The notes beneath the pieces were generated by a model. That model searched no databases and was not told where the DNA came from. It worked only from the letters and a program-made list of their open reading frames with translations. From Verrucomicrobiota bacterium (GTDB lineage Bacteria; Verrucomicrobiota; Verrucomicrobiia; Opitutales; Opitutaceae): a stretch of 47,180 nucleotides of DNA. Below, in pieces: positions 1 through 7,709 of the stretch (position 1 is the stretch's first letter; every line of letters starts with the position of its first letter). The DNA is taken from assembly GCA_023433275.1 (NCBI GenBank), contig JAEZDN010000023.1, positions 1 through 47,180 of the forward strand, given 5' to 3'. A program made the position numbers and the translations under genes.

Positions 1-71
1 GGCGCGTCCAGGCCGTCGGTTCGCGGGGCGAGAATTGGGCGCGGTCAAGCCGCGCCCCTACATCCAACGGC
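1..71 (+). repeat. dispersed GC-rich repeat, copy 1 (cut by window edge)
   Basis: This stretch shares its order of short blocks with 18061-18124 (inverted) and 21267-21331: a CGTCC-type start, a TCGGTTC block, GCGAGA, then GGGCGCGGTCAAG and a CGCCCCTACATC end. It lies outside any credible gene. It looks like a non-coding dispersed intergenic repeat; no function is visible. Confidence 0.6.
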
Positions 72-100
72 TCAGGATGACCGTGGGGCATTAGCCTGGC

Positions 101-134
101 GCCAAAACAAAGGCACGCCTTGGGAGCGTGCCTT
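101..134 (-). terminator. intrinsic terminator after the 85-aa ORF
   Basis: A perfect 9-bp stem (AAGGCACGC / GCGTGCCTT, 110-118 and 126-134) with a 7-nt loop is followed, reading the minus strand, by a TGTTTTG tract. It sits about 30 nt past the stop of the minus-strand ORF at 163-420 and is the likely end of that transcript. Confidence 0.6.
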
Positions 135-162
135 GGAAGCGGGTTGGGCGTGACAGGCCTAC

Positions 163-420
163 TCAGGCGAACGCGGTGGTCTGCTCGGCCACGGGCACGT
201 TGACGGGATTTTGCTTCGCCAGGAGGCTGAAGAAATTGTCGCGGCGTTCGCGCGCCACCTTGACGTCCTTCGTGCCGAGCGAGCGGCGGATGCGCTCCTT
301 GGTGAAGGGGGTGGGGTAAACGGTGTAGTGGAGGAACCACGTGCCGTTGTTGTTCCACAGGTGGTGGTTGGGGTTCGCTTCACTGATGCGAAGGGAGGCG
401 AGGGTGAGGAGGTTGGACAT
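163..420 (-). CDS. orphan 85-aa protein resembling the arm-binding N-terminus of tyrosine recombinases
   Basis: The 85-residue product has a central segment (about residues 22-66) with the pattern GTWFLHYTVYP, then IRRSLGTKD, then a basic helix VARERRDNFF. This is the usual layout of the N-terminal arm-type DNA-binding domain of phage-like integrases: a small beta-sheet, 'RxSLGTKD', then a helix with 'A..RRD'. No core-binding or catalytic domain follows, because the ORF stops at 163 and a terminator lies just after it. It is therefore either a free-standing DNA-binding protein or a conserved remnant. It is preceded on the same strand by a structured leader and a terminator hairpin (470-700). 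No clear Shine-Dalgarno is seen before the ATG at 420. The gene call is fairly secure; its role is unknown. Confidence 0.6.
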   Translation of the reverse strand: MSNLLTLASLRISEANPNHHLWNNNGTWFLHYTVYPTPFTKERIRRSLGTKDVKVARERRDNFFSLLAKQNPVNVPVAEQTTAFA

Positions 421-473
421 GATGCGTGAGCGGTTAGCGGTTTTGGGTTAATCGTTCGCGCACCAGGGTTTTC

Positions 474-522
474 CGGAAAAAACGAAAGCCGCCTGAGGGC
501 ATCAGGCGGCTTATCGCTTTTT
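474..522. terminator. bidirectional intrinsic terminator / possible attenuator
   Basis: A perfect 11-bp stem (AAGCCGCCTGA at 486-496, TCAGGCGGCTT at 502-512) with a 5-nt loop carries a T-run on either strand: CGTTTTTT reading minus and CGCTTTTTT reading plus. Reading the minus strand, it lies 3' of the structured region 541-700 and about 55 nt before the start codon at 420. It could either end a small RNA or act as an attenuator for that gene. Confidence 0.75.
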
Positions 523-540
523 TAGGAGGAGTTTTTTGTT

Positions 541-700
541 AGAGGGTTTTATCCCTCTCACATCCGGGTGACTTGCGTCACTCGAAACCACCGTGATCAC
601 TCCTAGACCCGGTTGGCAGAACCGACCGCTTTCGGTCGATCCTTTCCTGATGCAGCGCTGAAAGTGCAAACCACAGCTCTTGAGTCCAGAACTTTTTTAA
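541..700 (-). ncRNA. candidate structured leader RNA or small RNA
   Basis: This gene-free stretch holds several short perfect stems: AGAGGG/CCCTCT (541-558), GTGAC/GTCAC closing a GCAA loop on the minus strand (568-581), the palindrome GTGATCAC (593-600), and CGACCG/CGGTCG closing an AAAG loop on the minus strand (623-638). Reading minus, they are followed by a strong terminator at 474-512 and then the 85-aa ORF. That order (stems, terminator, start codon) fits a cis-regulatory leader or a short terminated RNA. I compared it by eye with 6S, SRP, RNase P, tmRNA, SAM, TPP, glycine, cobalamin and c-di-GMP motifs and recognised none. An inverted repeat GAACTTTT/AAAAGTTC at 689-709 may mark its upstream edge. 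Confidence 0.4.
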
Positions 701-824
701 GAAAAGTTCGGAAAGACCTTAACCAGTGGCGCCGCAGGGGCGCGCGGAGGGAAAACGGGTGGCAAACGAAGCCGGACATACCGGTTCAGTGAGTGGGGAT
801 GAACCGGAAAGAAGAAATACCCTC

Positions 825-907
825 CGTCGTCCTGAGCGCAGCGAAGAATCCAAGGGAAAGGACGGACGCGCTGACCGCTTGGATCCTTCGCTGCGCTCAG
901 GACGACG
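825..907. repeat. 30-bp inverted repeat of the 'CTGAGCGCAGCGAAG' dispersed family
   Basis: The arms 825-854 and 878-907 are reverse complements with a single mismatch. Both carry the core GTCCTGAGCGCAGCGAAG. Such elements are often scattered between genes of GC-rich environmental bacteria. More degenerate pieces follow at 1034-1098. The region 721-1152 holds no convincing gene. Confidence 0.8.
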
Positions 908-1033
908 GTAACGGTGGTTTGCGGTACTTCCCATGCGAGGACGGTTTTGAAGCTCACAACTGGTCCAGCTCATCAGCAGTCCAGCGAGGGATCCCATGGA
1001 AGGGGCGAAGGGCGAATGTGCGTGGATCCCGCA

Positions 1034-1098
1034 GATCCTGATTCGCTCAGGATGACGGTAATCCAAACGCCCCTCGGTTGCCGCTCGCTCAGGATGAC
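1034..1098 (+). repeat. two decayed copies of the CTCAGGATGAC repeat
   Basis: Two short stretches each end in CGCTCAGGATGAC (near 1045-1056 and 1085-1097). They are diverged half-copies of the inverted repeat at 825-907. They lie just past the stop of the minus-strand gene 1153-2190. Confidence 0.55.
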
Positions 1099-1152
1099 TT
1101 CGCGCGGGTAGCGGGCTGGCACTCTTGGGCAGACCTGTTTGTTGGAAACGCT

Positions 1153-2190
1153 CTAGTGGGGAACAGGATGATCGCCGTGCGCGGCGGCGTGGTGTTCGCG
1201 GAGCAGGTCGCGGCCGAAATCCCCGGTGAAGTCTCGCCACACCGTATGGATGTGGTTCGCCCCATTCTGGACGTTGTCGTACTCGATGACGAAACCGGGC
1301 CCCTGAATGCGGTAATAGTGGGGCGCGCCGCGTTCGAGACCGCCAGCCCAGGCGAAGTGCACCTCGTTCCAGCCGCGGTCCGCAATTTTCTGAATTTCCG
1401 CCTGCGCGAGCTCGGGCCGCAGGCGGCCGGCGTAATATTCGAGCAACTCACGCAGGCGGGTTTGCTGGTCCTTTGTCATGCGCGCGTAGGCGAGCCCGGC
1501 GGGCGCGGCCAGTTTAACCTCCCGGTCGGCGCCGGTAATAATGTCTCCTGGAGCCCTCGCGGAGATGACGGCGATGCGGCGCTGGTCTTCGTCGAGCGCT
1601 TGGATCAACGCGCGGCCCAGGTCTTCCTCGGCGGCGAGGGCGCGGCGTCCCTTCTGCTCGTGGTCGATGCGGACCTCGGCCGGGTTGGCGCCGAAGAACA
1701 TCGGCGTGGCGGAAACGCGTCCGTCGCGGGCGATAAGAAAGTTGATCGAGAGGTGGTGGCCTTCGATGCGCCAACCCCATGCCTGGTCGGGACCCGGCAC
1801 GCCGAAGACGGTGAAGTAGTAAAGGCCCCGGTCGCGGCGGCCCGCGCCCTCCATGCTGAACAACACGTCTTCAAGCGCGATGATGGCCTCCGTGCTTAAC
1901 GCGCCCCGCTGACTGAGACCGGCGGCCACGAGCTGTCGCGCCCGTTCGCGCTGGCGGGAATCCATGGATTTGAGCGGCACGCCGTTGCGCCCCTTCGGCA
2001 CGAAGTGCCAGTTTTCGCGCTCGTCGTCGGCGAGGGCAAACACGGCCTCGCGGCGTTTGCTCTCGCCGAGCGAGTCCAGCCACGCGGAGGCGGCGGCGGA
2101 CATATCCTCCGCGGGGCGGTGGTTGGGATGAGCCGAAGCGGAGGCAAAGCCGAGCAGGAGTAAGGCGACCAAACGGGGGCGGGGTAGCAT
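1153..2190 (-). CDS. DUF3500 family exported protein
   Basis: The ATG at 2190 gives 345 residues. The first ~20 form a classic signal peptide: basic MLPRPR, a Leu-rich core and a cleavage site near SASA. The mature part has features I associate with DUF3500: the start of the domain around WHFVPKGRNG, an internal FSMEGAGRRDRGLYYFTVFG stretch, a WRIEGHHLSINF segment, and a C-terminal HYYRIQGPGFVIEYDN followed by HIHTVWRDF with clustered histidines. The function of the family is not established. The gene is divergent from the PIG-L gene at 2280; the 89-bp gap would hold both promoters. A longer in-frame extension upstream exists but lacks a signal sequence and overlaps the divergent gene, so 2190 is preferred. 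Confidence 0.8.
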   Translation of the reverse strand: MLPRPRLVALLLLGFASASAHPNHRPAEDMSAAASAWLDSLGESKRREAVFALADDERENWHFVPKGRNGVPLKSMDSRQRERARQLVAAGLSQRGALSTEAIIALEDVLFSMEGAGRRDRGLYYFTVFGVPGPDQAWGWRIEGHHLSINFLIARDGRVSATPMFFGANPAEVRIDHEQKGRRALAAEEDLGRALIQALDEDQRRIAVISARAPGDIITGADREVKLAAPAGLAYARMTKDQQTRLRELLEYYAGRLRPELAQAEIQKIADRGWNEVHFAWAGGLERGAPHYYRIQGPGFVIEYDNVQNGANHIHTVWRDFTGDFGRDLLREHHAAAHGDHPVPH

Positions 2191-2279
2191 GATCGCAGGA
2201 TGCCCAGCTCGTGAATCCGGGCAAGAGCCCATCCGCGCTTGGCCTTGCCAAGGCCGTCGACGAATGCCCGAGTATCCGC

Positions 2280-3599
2280 ATGAGCCAACCCTCCCTCCGC
2301 CTGGCCCTGCGGGCCGCCGGCCTCTGGTGTGTGATGCTGGTCCCGACCCTGGCGCAACGACCGCATTTCGACCCGCAACGGGATTATGCCTATGACCTGG
2401 CGGCCACGGATGCGCAGACGGTGACCGTGGAACTGGATGCCACTGGATTTGCGTGGCCGGCCGTGGCGGAAGCCGACACGGCTTTTCTGGAAATCGCACT
2501 CGATTCGTCGGAGCCCGCGCCAGCGCTCCAGGCGACGCGCGGGGCCACGGCGGTGCGCCAGGTTTTCGAAACCGGCGCCCGCGGACGCCGCTTTTTGGAT
2601 GTCAGTCCCCTGTTGAAGGGCGAGGGCCGGGTGGAATTGGCCGGAACGGGGCTGAACTGGACGCCGGGCCAGGCTCGGTTGTTCCTGTATCGAAACACGC
2701 CGCTGGCCGGCCGGCGGGTGCTGGTGTTGGCGCCGCACCCGGACGACGCGGAGATCGGGGCGTTCGGGCTTTATCGCGACACGCAGGCCGACGTGATCAC
2801 GGTGACCTCCGGCGATGCCGGCGGGGAGAATTTCGTGGTGCTGTTTCCCGAGCCGCCCGAACACTACCGGGTGAAGGGCTGGATCCGCACCTGGGATAGC
2901 ATCAGCGTGCCGTTTTATGGCGGGGTTTATCCGGGCAAGGCGCGCAACCTGGGGTATTATGATGCGACGCTGCGCCGCTTGCAGGCGGCGCCGTCGGTCG
3001 CGCTGCCCCCGCTGCTGGCCCACCTGGACGACCCGGCCTATTATCGAAAGCTGAACATGGACGCCGACCTCCGGGCACGGCCGTTCGTCGGAACCTGGAA
3101 CGCGCTGGTCGCCGACATCCTGTGGGAGTTGGAACGCGTCCAGCCCGAGGTCATCGCCGCGCCGCACCCGCTGCTCGACAATCATGCGGACCACCAGTTC
3201 ACCACCATCGCGCTGATCGAGGCCCTGGCGCAATGGGGCGGGAAAGCCGAGTTGTACCTCTTCACCAACCATGCGCTGGAGAATGAGGCTTGGCCGCTCG
3301 GCGACCGCGATGCGATGAGCGGGTTGCCGCCGACGAGCCGCGGCGAGCTGTTTTTCCGGCGCATTTATTCCCACCCCGTGACGCCTGGGACCCAGAAACT
3401 GAAACTGGTCGCGCTGGAGGACATGCATGATCTCCGCGCCTTCGATTTGCGGGACGGGAATCCGGCCGCGAGCGACGCCGAGCGCGAATCGTGGAAGACT
3501 TTGGATTACTACCGTCGCGGCCCGCGGCCGAACGAGCTCTTCTTCGTGCTCGATCGCGAGGATGCGTTCCGGTTGCGCGAGGCGTTTCTGGCGCGCTGA
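2280..3599 (+). CDS. PIG-L / LmbE-like deacetylase, exported
   Basis: The product is 439 residues, starting with a signal-like segment of about 25 residues that ends in TLAQ. The ATG at 2280 is chosen over an upstream in-frame ATG at 2211 because it begins this signal peptide. After a beta-rich region of about 140 residues comes the family signature HPDDAEIG (His153, Asp155, Asp156), and further on LLDNHADHQ, which supplies the third zinc ligand in PIG-L enzymes. Members remove the N-acetyl group from sugar substrates such as GlcNAc derivatives; the substrate here cannot be told. The extra N-terminal domain is unusual compared with the roughly 230-residue minimal family. It is followed, after 69 bp, by the antiporter gene. 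Confidence 0.8.
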   Translation: MSQPSLRLALRAAGLWCVMLVPTLAQRPHFDPQRDYAYDLAATDAQTVTVELDATGFAWPAVAEADTAFLEIALDSSEPAPALQATRGATAVRQVFETGARGRRFLDVSPLLKGEGRVELAGTGLNWTPGQARLFLYRNTPLAGRRVLVLAPHPDDAEIGAFGLYRDTQADVITVTSGDAGGENFVVLFPEPPEHYRVKGWIRTWDSISVPFYGGVYPGKARNLGYYDATLRRLQAAPSVALPPLLAHLDDPAYYRKLNMDADLRARPFVGTWNALVADILWELERVQPEVIAAPHPLLDNHADHQFTTIALIEALAQWGGKAELYLFTNHALENEAWPLGDRDAMSGLPPTSRGELFFRRIYSHPVTPGTQKLKLVALEDMHDLRAFDLRDGNPAASDAERESWKTLDYYRRGPRPNELFFVLDREDAFRLREAFLAR

Positions 3600-3668
3600 G
3601 GCGCAATTGCCTGGGCTGGAGACTTGACGTGTCTCCGCTGTCTGCCGTGGTAGACGGATCAATTCGTC

Positions 3669-5948
3669 ATGAACGGCATCGATCTCATCAAGGATCTGGC
3701 GGTGGTCATGCTGGTGGCGGGGCTCGTCGGCTGGGCCTGCCACCGGGTGGGCCTTTCCGTGATCGTCGGCTTCCTGGCCGCGGGCATGGTGATCGGGCCG
3801 TTCACGCCGCCGTTCTCCCTCGTGACGGATGCGGCGCGCATCGAGACGCTGGCGCAGGTGGGGCTGGTGTTCCTGATGTTCTCCATCGGCATGAAGCTGA
3901 GCCTGCGGAAGCTGCGGCGCCTGGGTCTCTCGCTCCTCGTGGCCACGGGGGTCACGGCCCTGATCGTGTACAATCTCTCCCGCCTCGGTTCCCCGTTGCT
4001 GGGGTTCAGCGGGTCCACGGCGGTGTTTTTCGGCGCGATGCTGATTGTCTCCTCGTCCGCCATCATCGGCAAGGTGCTGCAGGAATCCGGGCTCACGCAC
4101 GAGAAGTCGGGGCAGATGGCAATGGGCATCACCGTGCTCGAGGACGTGGTGGCGGTGGTCTCGCTGGCGCTGCTCAATTCCGTGGTCCTCCTCGGCGGGA
4201 TCGGCGAGGCCCGCGTGGGCGAGACGCTCGGCCTGTTGACGGCATTCGTGGCGCTGGCCGGCGTCATCGGCCTGCTCGCGGTGCCCTGGCTGCTGCGGCG
4301 GCTGGGGGAATCGGCCAGCGACGAACTGCAGACGCTGGTGGTCGCGGGGCTGATGCTGGGCCTGGCGCTCACGGCGCAGAAGGCCGGTTACTCGCTGGCG
4401 ATGGGGGCGTTCATTCTGGGTTCGATCATCGCCGAAACGCCGCAGCGCGCCCAGATCGAGCGCATGTTCGAGGGCGCCCGCGACATGTTCAGCGCGGTAT
4501 TCTTCGTGTCGATCGGCCTGTTGATCGACGTGCGCCTCCTCGGACACTCCTGGCTGATGATCCTCGGCGCCTCGGCGCTGGCGCTGGTGGCGCGTCCCTT
4601 CGCCGGCACGGTCGCGATGCTGGTGACGGGAGTGAAACTGCGCGACGCGGTGCGCGTGGGGCTGATGATCACGCCGATCGGCGAATTCTCCTTCATCATC
4701 GCGCAGCTGGGCGTGAGCGCCGGCGCGGTGCCGGCCAGTTTTGGCGCCATCGCGGTGGGACTTTCGTTGGTGACGGCCGTGGCCGCCCCGGTGCTGACCC
4801 GGCGTTCCGGGATGATCAGCGACTGGCTGGCCGCGCGGCAGCCGGAATGGCTGGAGGACTGGCTGGGTTATTACGGGCGCCTGCTCGAGCGGTTGCAGCA
4901 GATCCAGCAGCGGAGCGTGTTGTGGAAGCTGAGCCGCAAGCGCGTGATCCAGATCGGGCTGGAGATGCTCCTGGTGACGGGCCTCGTGGTGTTTTCGGAG
5001 CAGATGTTCGGACTGGTCCGCGACTACCTGCCGGTGCACAGCCGGGTCCCGCGCGGTGCGGAGATTGTTTTCTGGGGTGCGCTGGTCTTGGTCGCGCTCG
5101 CGCCGATGGTGGCGATCTGGCGCAACACGTCCGCCCTCGCCATGATCATCGCCCAGATGAGCACGCACGGTCACCCGCGGTCGGCCCGGCTGGCGCCGCT
5201 GGTGGAAACCGGCCTCAAGATTGCGGCGGCCCTCGTGTTGGTGCTCTGGCTGAACGCCATCCTGCCCGTCACCGGCCTGGCCCGCTGGCTGCCGGCGTTC
5301 GTGATCGCCGTGATTGTTGCCGGTTTGCTGTTGTTCCGCTCGCGGCTGGTTTACTGGCACAGCGTGCTGGAAGTAGAGTTGCAGGACGTGCTGGACGGGC
5401 GCGATCAGAAGTTCACCGGCACGACCGCGCCGTGGATGGCGCCGCATACGGACTGGAACCTGGCGTTGACGGATTGCATCCTGCCCGATCTCGCGGACAG
5501 CCGCGGACGCACCTTGGGCGAACTGGCGTTGCGGACGAAGTTTGGCTGCACGGTCGCGGGGGTGGAGCGCCAAGGAGTGATGGTGGGCAACCCGGTCGGG
5601 GACATGGTGCTTTATCCGCGCGACAAGGTGTTGCTCCTCGGCACGGCCGAGCAGGTGGCTGCGGGCAAGGAATTCCTGCAGAAGGCATCGGGCGCGCCGG
5701 CGACGTCGAACTTCGACGAAGTGCGCATGGAGGCGATCGAGCTGCCCAGCGGCTCCCACCTGCATGACCGCACGCTGGCGGAGATCGCGCTCGGCCGCGC
5801 GTTCGGGCTGCAGGTCGCCGGCATCCAGCGCGCGGGCCGCCGAATCCTCAATCCCCGGGGCGAGGAGAAACTCCAGGCCGGGGACAACGTGCTGGTGCTC
5901 GGGAGTCCGGACCAGATTGCGACTTTCAAGGCGTCGGTGCGCGGGTAA
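3669..5948 (+). CDS. CPA2-type cation:proton antiporter with two TrkA-C (RCK_C) domains
   Basis: The protein is 759 residues. Residues 1-385 are a run of about 12 hydrophobic helices with CPA2 features: a GFLAAGMVIGP motif near the start, LIVSSSAIIGKVL, and the GITVLEDVVAVVSL segment carrying the conserved acidic residue. Residues about 415-570 hold further membrane helices. Two RCK_C-like domains follow at about 607-675 (GRTLGELALRTKFG) and 687-759 (DRTLAEIALGRAFG). RCK_C domains bind small ligands and gate transport. The family exchanges K+ or Na+ for protons across the inner membrane. There is no RCK_N/NAD-binding domain as in KefB/C, so I do not use a kef symbol. Confidence 0.88.
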   Translation: MNGIDLIKDLAVVMLVAGLVGWACHRVGLSVIVGFLAAGMVIGPFTPPFSLVTDAARIETLAQVGLVFLMFSIGMKLSLRKLRRLGLSLLVATGVTALIVYNLSRLGSPLLGFSGSTAVFFGAMLIVSSSAIIGKVLQESGLTHEKSGQMAMGITVLEDVVAVVSLALLNSVVLLGGIGEARVGETLGLLTAFVALAGVIGLLAVPWLLRRLGESASDELQTLVVAGLMLGLALTAQKAGYSLAMGAFILGSIIAETPQRAQIERMFEGARDMFSAVFFVSIGLLIDVRLLGHSWLMILGASALALVARPFAGTVAMLVTGVKLRDAVRVGLMITPIGEFSFIIAQLGVSAGAVPASFGAIAVGLSLVTAVAAPVLTRRSGMISDWLAARQPEWLEDWLGYYGRLLERLQQIQQRSVLWKLSRKRVIQIGLEMLLVTGLVVFSEQMFGLVRDYLPVHSRVPRGAEIVFWGALVLVALAPMVAIWRNTSALAMIIAQMSTHGHPRSARLAPLVETGLKIAAALVLVLWLNAILPVTGLARWLPAFVIAVIVAGLLLFRSRLVYWHSVLEVELQDVLDGRDQKFTGTTAPWMAPHTDWNLALTDCILPDLADSRGRTLGELALRTKFGCTVAGVERQGVMVGNPVGDMVLYPRDKVLLLGTAEQVAAGKEFLQKASGAPATSNFDEVRMEAIELPSGSHLHDRTLAEIALGRAFGLQVAGIQRAGRRILNPRGEEKLQAGDNVLVLGSPDQIATFKASVRG

Positions 5949-5994
5949 GGGCGCGGGGACGGCGAGTCATCGCCACGAAGGCGCACCGATGGAA

Positions 5995-6822
5995 TCAACT
6001 ACCCGTGGCGTCCGGGCGTCGCGATTTTGCGAGCACGGCGACGCGCACCGACAGGGTAACCGTCAGGTGAGCGGGCAGGCGGCTTTGCCATGACTCGCCC
6101 TCGCGCGTCAGGCGATGAATGGAGGGCGACATTTCAACCAGGTTGACCAGTTGGTCATGCGACAAATTGCGCGGCGCGCGGACATCCTGGGCGTGCACCG
6201 GAGCGAATCCATCGAGTTCGGAGGAATTGAGTTTATCGGAGCCGATGGCGGCCAGCGGGATGAATGCGCGGAGTTCGTGCCAGTGGTCGGCTTGGGGATA
6301 AACGAACAGAGCGTGGCCGCCGGGCCGCAGCACGCGGTGGATTTCGGCCAGCGGTCGCGGGGCGAAGATCGATTGGATCAGGTCAATACTCTCGTCGGCA
6401 AAGGGCAGGGGATGGAGCAGGTCGGCGCGCACGATGAGCGATTGCGTCAGCGACCGGGCGGCCAGTTTCACGGCGTCGACGGAGAGATCCAAACCAAAGC
6501 TCGTGGGAATGCGATGGGCCTGGGCCACGTGGTGGAGGAAGAATCCCTCGCCGCAACCCAGGTCGAGGAGGGTTTGCGGCAGAGCGGGTAGGGGCAAGGC
6601 GGTGAGGGCCGCGACCAAGGGATCGAAAATGCCCGCGCGATGGACGCGGTCCCGGGCGAGGATCATGGCCTTGCTATCGCCGCGGCCCTCGCCCTTTTGG
6701 CGGCCGTGCAGGAGCGACAGGTAACCCTCCTTGGCGCGATCGAAGCTATGACCCGCGGCGCAGCGGAAGGATTTTTCCGCCGGTTGCAGCGCGCCGTGGC
6801 AAAGGGGACAGGTCAGGGCCAT
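5995..6822 (-). CDS. rlmA: 23S rRNA (guanine-N1)-methyltransferase, RlmA family
   Basis: The ATG at 6822 gives 275 residues, the usual size for RlmA/RrmA. The N-terminus is a zinc finger, Cys5-x2-Cys8 and Cys21-x3-His25, followed by the family phrase FDRAKEGYLSLL. The SAM-binding loop is DLGCGEGFF at about 87-95, and the later APRPLAEIHRVLRPGG segment is also typical. RlmA methylates N1 of G745 (Gram-negative type) or G748 (TlrB type) in 23S rRNA helix 35; which one cannot be told here. An open upstream extension to 7038 lacks family similarity. It is convergent with the antiporter gene, 46 bp apart. Confidence 0.88.
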   Translation of the reverse strand: MALTCPLCHGALQPAEKSFRCAAGHSFDRAKEGYLSLLHGRQKGEGRGDSKAMILARDRVHRAGIFDPLVAALTALPLPALPQTLLDLGCGEGFFLHHVAQAHRIPTSFGLDLSVDAVKLAARSLTQSLIVRADLLHPLPFADESIDLIQSIFAPRPLAEIHRVLRPGGHALFVYPQADHWHELRAFIPLAAIGSDKLNSSELDGFAPVHAQDVRAPRNLSHDQLVNLVEMSPSIHRLTREGESWQSRLPAHLTVTLSVRVAVLAKSRRPDATGS

Positions 6823-7224
6823 GAGGTGGCCGCGATAGTGGCGCGGAACCAGTTGGGTTGGCGAATGATTTGAGCGGGATGATTTTCTTGGCGCGACGAG
6901 ACGGCGGTCGCTTGTGGCGAGGCGGGGCGCTTCGGGCGCTTGCAAGGAACCACCCCAAAGCTCTGTCTTGGAAAGAATCGCTTTCCGTTTGGTAAGAAAT
7001 TGAACGGATGCCCGCGACGGCGCGCCGGGCGATTTCAAGATCTTCCAGCGGGCAATGGACAGAGGGAAAACGGGAATAAAGTAGCCTGACCCCCTCCGGC
7101 CGCCCCAGCGGGTAGTAAGCCAAAGCTACCCCGAAAACTGAAGTTTTGGTATTTCCTATTAAGCTCTACACGCCGCCGCCAGTTGTCTTTTCTTGTGGGC
7201 AACCATAGTAAATAAAGTTGGATC
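6823..7224. other. 402-bp gap upstream of rlmA, start of the accessory island
   Basis: No gene is supported here. The part nearest rlmA is its presumed 5' region. From about 7040 the sequence becomes visibly richer in A/T. At 7084-7093 is GCCTGACCCC, the reverse complement of the 10-nt core of the inverted repeats around the transposase at 7710-8756, suggesting a lone REP half-site. The sequence just before 7225 contains GTTGGAT, which fits the GTTRRRY consensus of integron cassette ends, but no attC partner is visible. Confidence 0.5.
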
Positions 7225-7620
7225 ATGACAATCGTCAGCCGCTGTGCCTTTCTTGTGTTCTCCATTTTTTTTGGACGAGTCGTTGTGGACGTCAATTATG
7301 TGGATCGTGCCAAACGTTTTTTGCGAGCAGGGCTCATCGAGCAAGAACAAGAGCTGCGGGAATCAATTCAGGGAACTGCGGCCGCGCTTAGTATGACGTC
7401 CACTCCTTGGCTCGATAGACTGAATGATAGAACCTATAGCGCTTTGGGGCATGAAGCATATCAACGAGCTGCCGCTGCTGCCGAAGACGGGATTGTTCGG
7501 ATGAAAGGCTATCACTTGGCACTGCAGGAGGTTGGAGCCACCGTTGGGCGAGCCCTTTGGGGAGAGGAAATATCTGATACACGCGTAAAACAGATTCTAG
7601 AGATTAATCGGGTAGTGTAA
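7225..7620 (+). CDS. orphan protein of unknown function
   Basis: The ORF of 131 residues has lower GC than its neighbours, consistent with recent acquisition. The N-terminal 20 residues from ATG 7225 are hydrophobic and could be a membrane anchor. Alternatively translation begins at one of the in-frame GTG codons near residue 19, giving a soluble protein starting VVVDVNYVDRAKRF. The body is helical and rich in Ala/Arg/Glu: EQEQELRESIQGTAAAL, then YQRAAAAAEDGIVRM. I do not recognise the family. It lies between a lone REP half-site and the RAYT element. Minus-strand ORFs over the same bases have poorer amino-acid composition. Confidence 0.5.
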   Translation: MTIVSRCAFLVFSIFFGRVVVDVNYVDRAKRFLRAGLIEQEQELRESIQGTAAALSMTSTPWLDRLNDRTYSALGHEAYQRAAAAAEDGIVRMKGYHLALQEVGATVGRALWGEEISDTRVKQILEINRVV

Positions 7621-7629
7621 TCGAGGCCG

Positions 7630-7702
7630 AGCCGAACGTCACGTCTCGACAATCGACAAATCGCAACCTCGGTTCTCCGGTGATTTGTAAGTGTCAACTC
7701 GG
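7630..7702. repeat. imperfect palindrome, possibly a decayed attC site
   Basis: The ends GCCGAACGT and AACTCGGC are near-complementary and enclose an inner stem CGACAAATC / GATTTGT (about 7653-7687). Size and shape resemble an integron attC site, but neither end fits RYYYAAC / GTTRRRY. It lies just after the stop of the ORF 7225-7620 and just before the RAYT inverted repeat. Low confidence. Confidence 0.25.
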
Positions 7703-7709
7703 CAAACCA

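Noticed and set aside
163..420. Prophage or genomic-island integrase
   Set aside because: Only an arm-domain-like segment is present, with no catalytic Arg/His/Tyr domain and no phage genes nearby.
541..700. Assigning the leader to a named riboswitch class
   Set aside because: No class consensus could be matched by eye; the sequence shows only stems and a terminator.
1896..5765. Very long open frame on the minus strand (about 1289 codons)
   Set aside because: It lies opposite the PIG-L and antiporter genes, is made of His/Arg/Gln-rich low-complexity sequence, and is a GC-skew shadow.
7630..7702. Calling the palindrome a true attC site
   Set aside because: Ends GCCGAAC and CTCGGC do not satisfy RYYYAAC / GTTRRRY and the arms align poorly; kept only as a low-confidence repeat.
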